A stretch of 64,000 nt of DNA from Luidia sarsii (Eukaryota > Echinodermata > Asteroidea > Paxillosida > Luidiidae). How positions within the stretch are numbered: position 1 is the first letter of the stretch; every line of letters starts with the position of its first letter. Below are positions 63,793 through 64,000 of this stretch, piece after piece. The notes below the pieces were generated by a model that saw only the letters and a program-made list of their open reading frames with translations, was not told the DNA's origin and ran no database searches. The DNA lies in assembly GCA_949987565.1 (NCBI GenBank), contig OX465103.1:10801149-10865148 (forward strand), in the 5' to 3' direction. A program made the translations under genes and the position numbers.

Positions 63793-64000
63793 CTTGGAGA
63801 AAATAAAAAAACCAAATACAATTCATTTTTAAAAGCAAATAAACATACAATTTTGGCCGGACCAGGTTTGTCACGGAATGTGTAGTTTTGATAAGTGTAT
63901 TCACCCAGGAAACTGGGGCCAAACGCTTGTTTCTAGATACTTGTGACATAATGATTGGGATAAAGAGATATGTGACAAAAGCTAAAAGGCCGAGACTATA

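Overview
This is animal nuclear DNA: spliced genes with short phase-conserved exons (GT/AG ends), long AT-rich introns, and many short interspersed repeats. There are no operons, ribosome-binding sites or CRISPR arrays. Four protein-coding genes can be read by joining exons by eye. The protein similarities, the divergent MCM2/TPRA1 pair and the repeat content suggest an invertebrate deuterostome. An echinoderm is my best guess, but no single feature proves it.

Layout. (1) About 1-25.8 kb, plus strand: the 3' half of a synapsin gene. Six coding exons between 10076 and 24670 encode the last 259 residues: the end of the ATP-grasp C domain, a Pro/Ser/Thr-rich linker and the C-terminal E domain. 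The first 10 kb is probably upstream intron and I found no exon in it. (2) 29.7-43.7 kb, minus strand: a complete MCM2 replicative helicase gene, 18 coding exons and 883 residues, tail-to-tail with synapsin. (3) 43.7-45.25 kb: the interval between the MCM2 start codon and the first coding exon of TPRA1. The MCM2-proximal part is the likely shared promoter, with an E2F-like and a CRE site. (4) 45.26-54.56 kb, plus strand: a complete TPRA1/GPR175-type seven-pass membrane protein, nine coding exons and 404 residues. The head-to-head MCM2-TPRA1 order matches the human arrangement. (5) 54.6-62.5 kb: repeat-rich intergenic DNA with a large inverted repeat. (6) 62.57-63.79 kb, minus strand: the large last exon of a galactose-3-O-sulfotransferase (GAL3ST family). 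Its membrane-anchor exon was not found.

Repeats fill much of the rest. They include two tRNA-derived SINE families (one with a Ser-AGA-like anticodon loop), a foldback family containing the word GGCCTGACGTTTCGATCC, a TTAA-flanked piggyBac-like non-autonomous element, another TIR element, several hairpins (one with perfect 40-bp arms), and minisatellites with 20-, 62-, about 106- and 107-bp periods. One dispersed repeat carries a 16-nt stem-loop that closely resembles the histone mRNA 3' stem-loop.

The genes are not an operon-like functional set. Synapsin acts at synaptic vesicles, MCM2 in DNA replication, TPRA1 in membranes and the sulfotransferase in the Golgi. The only likely regulatory link is the divergent MCM2/TPRA1 start region. 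Exon boundaries were chosen by splice consensus, reading frame and family conservation, not by transcript evidence.
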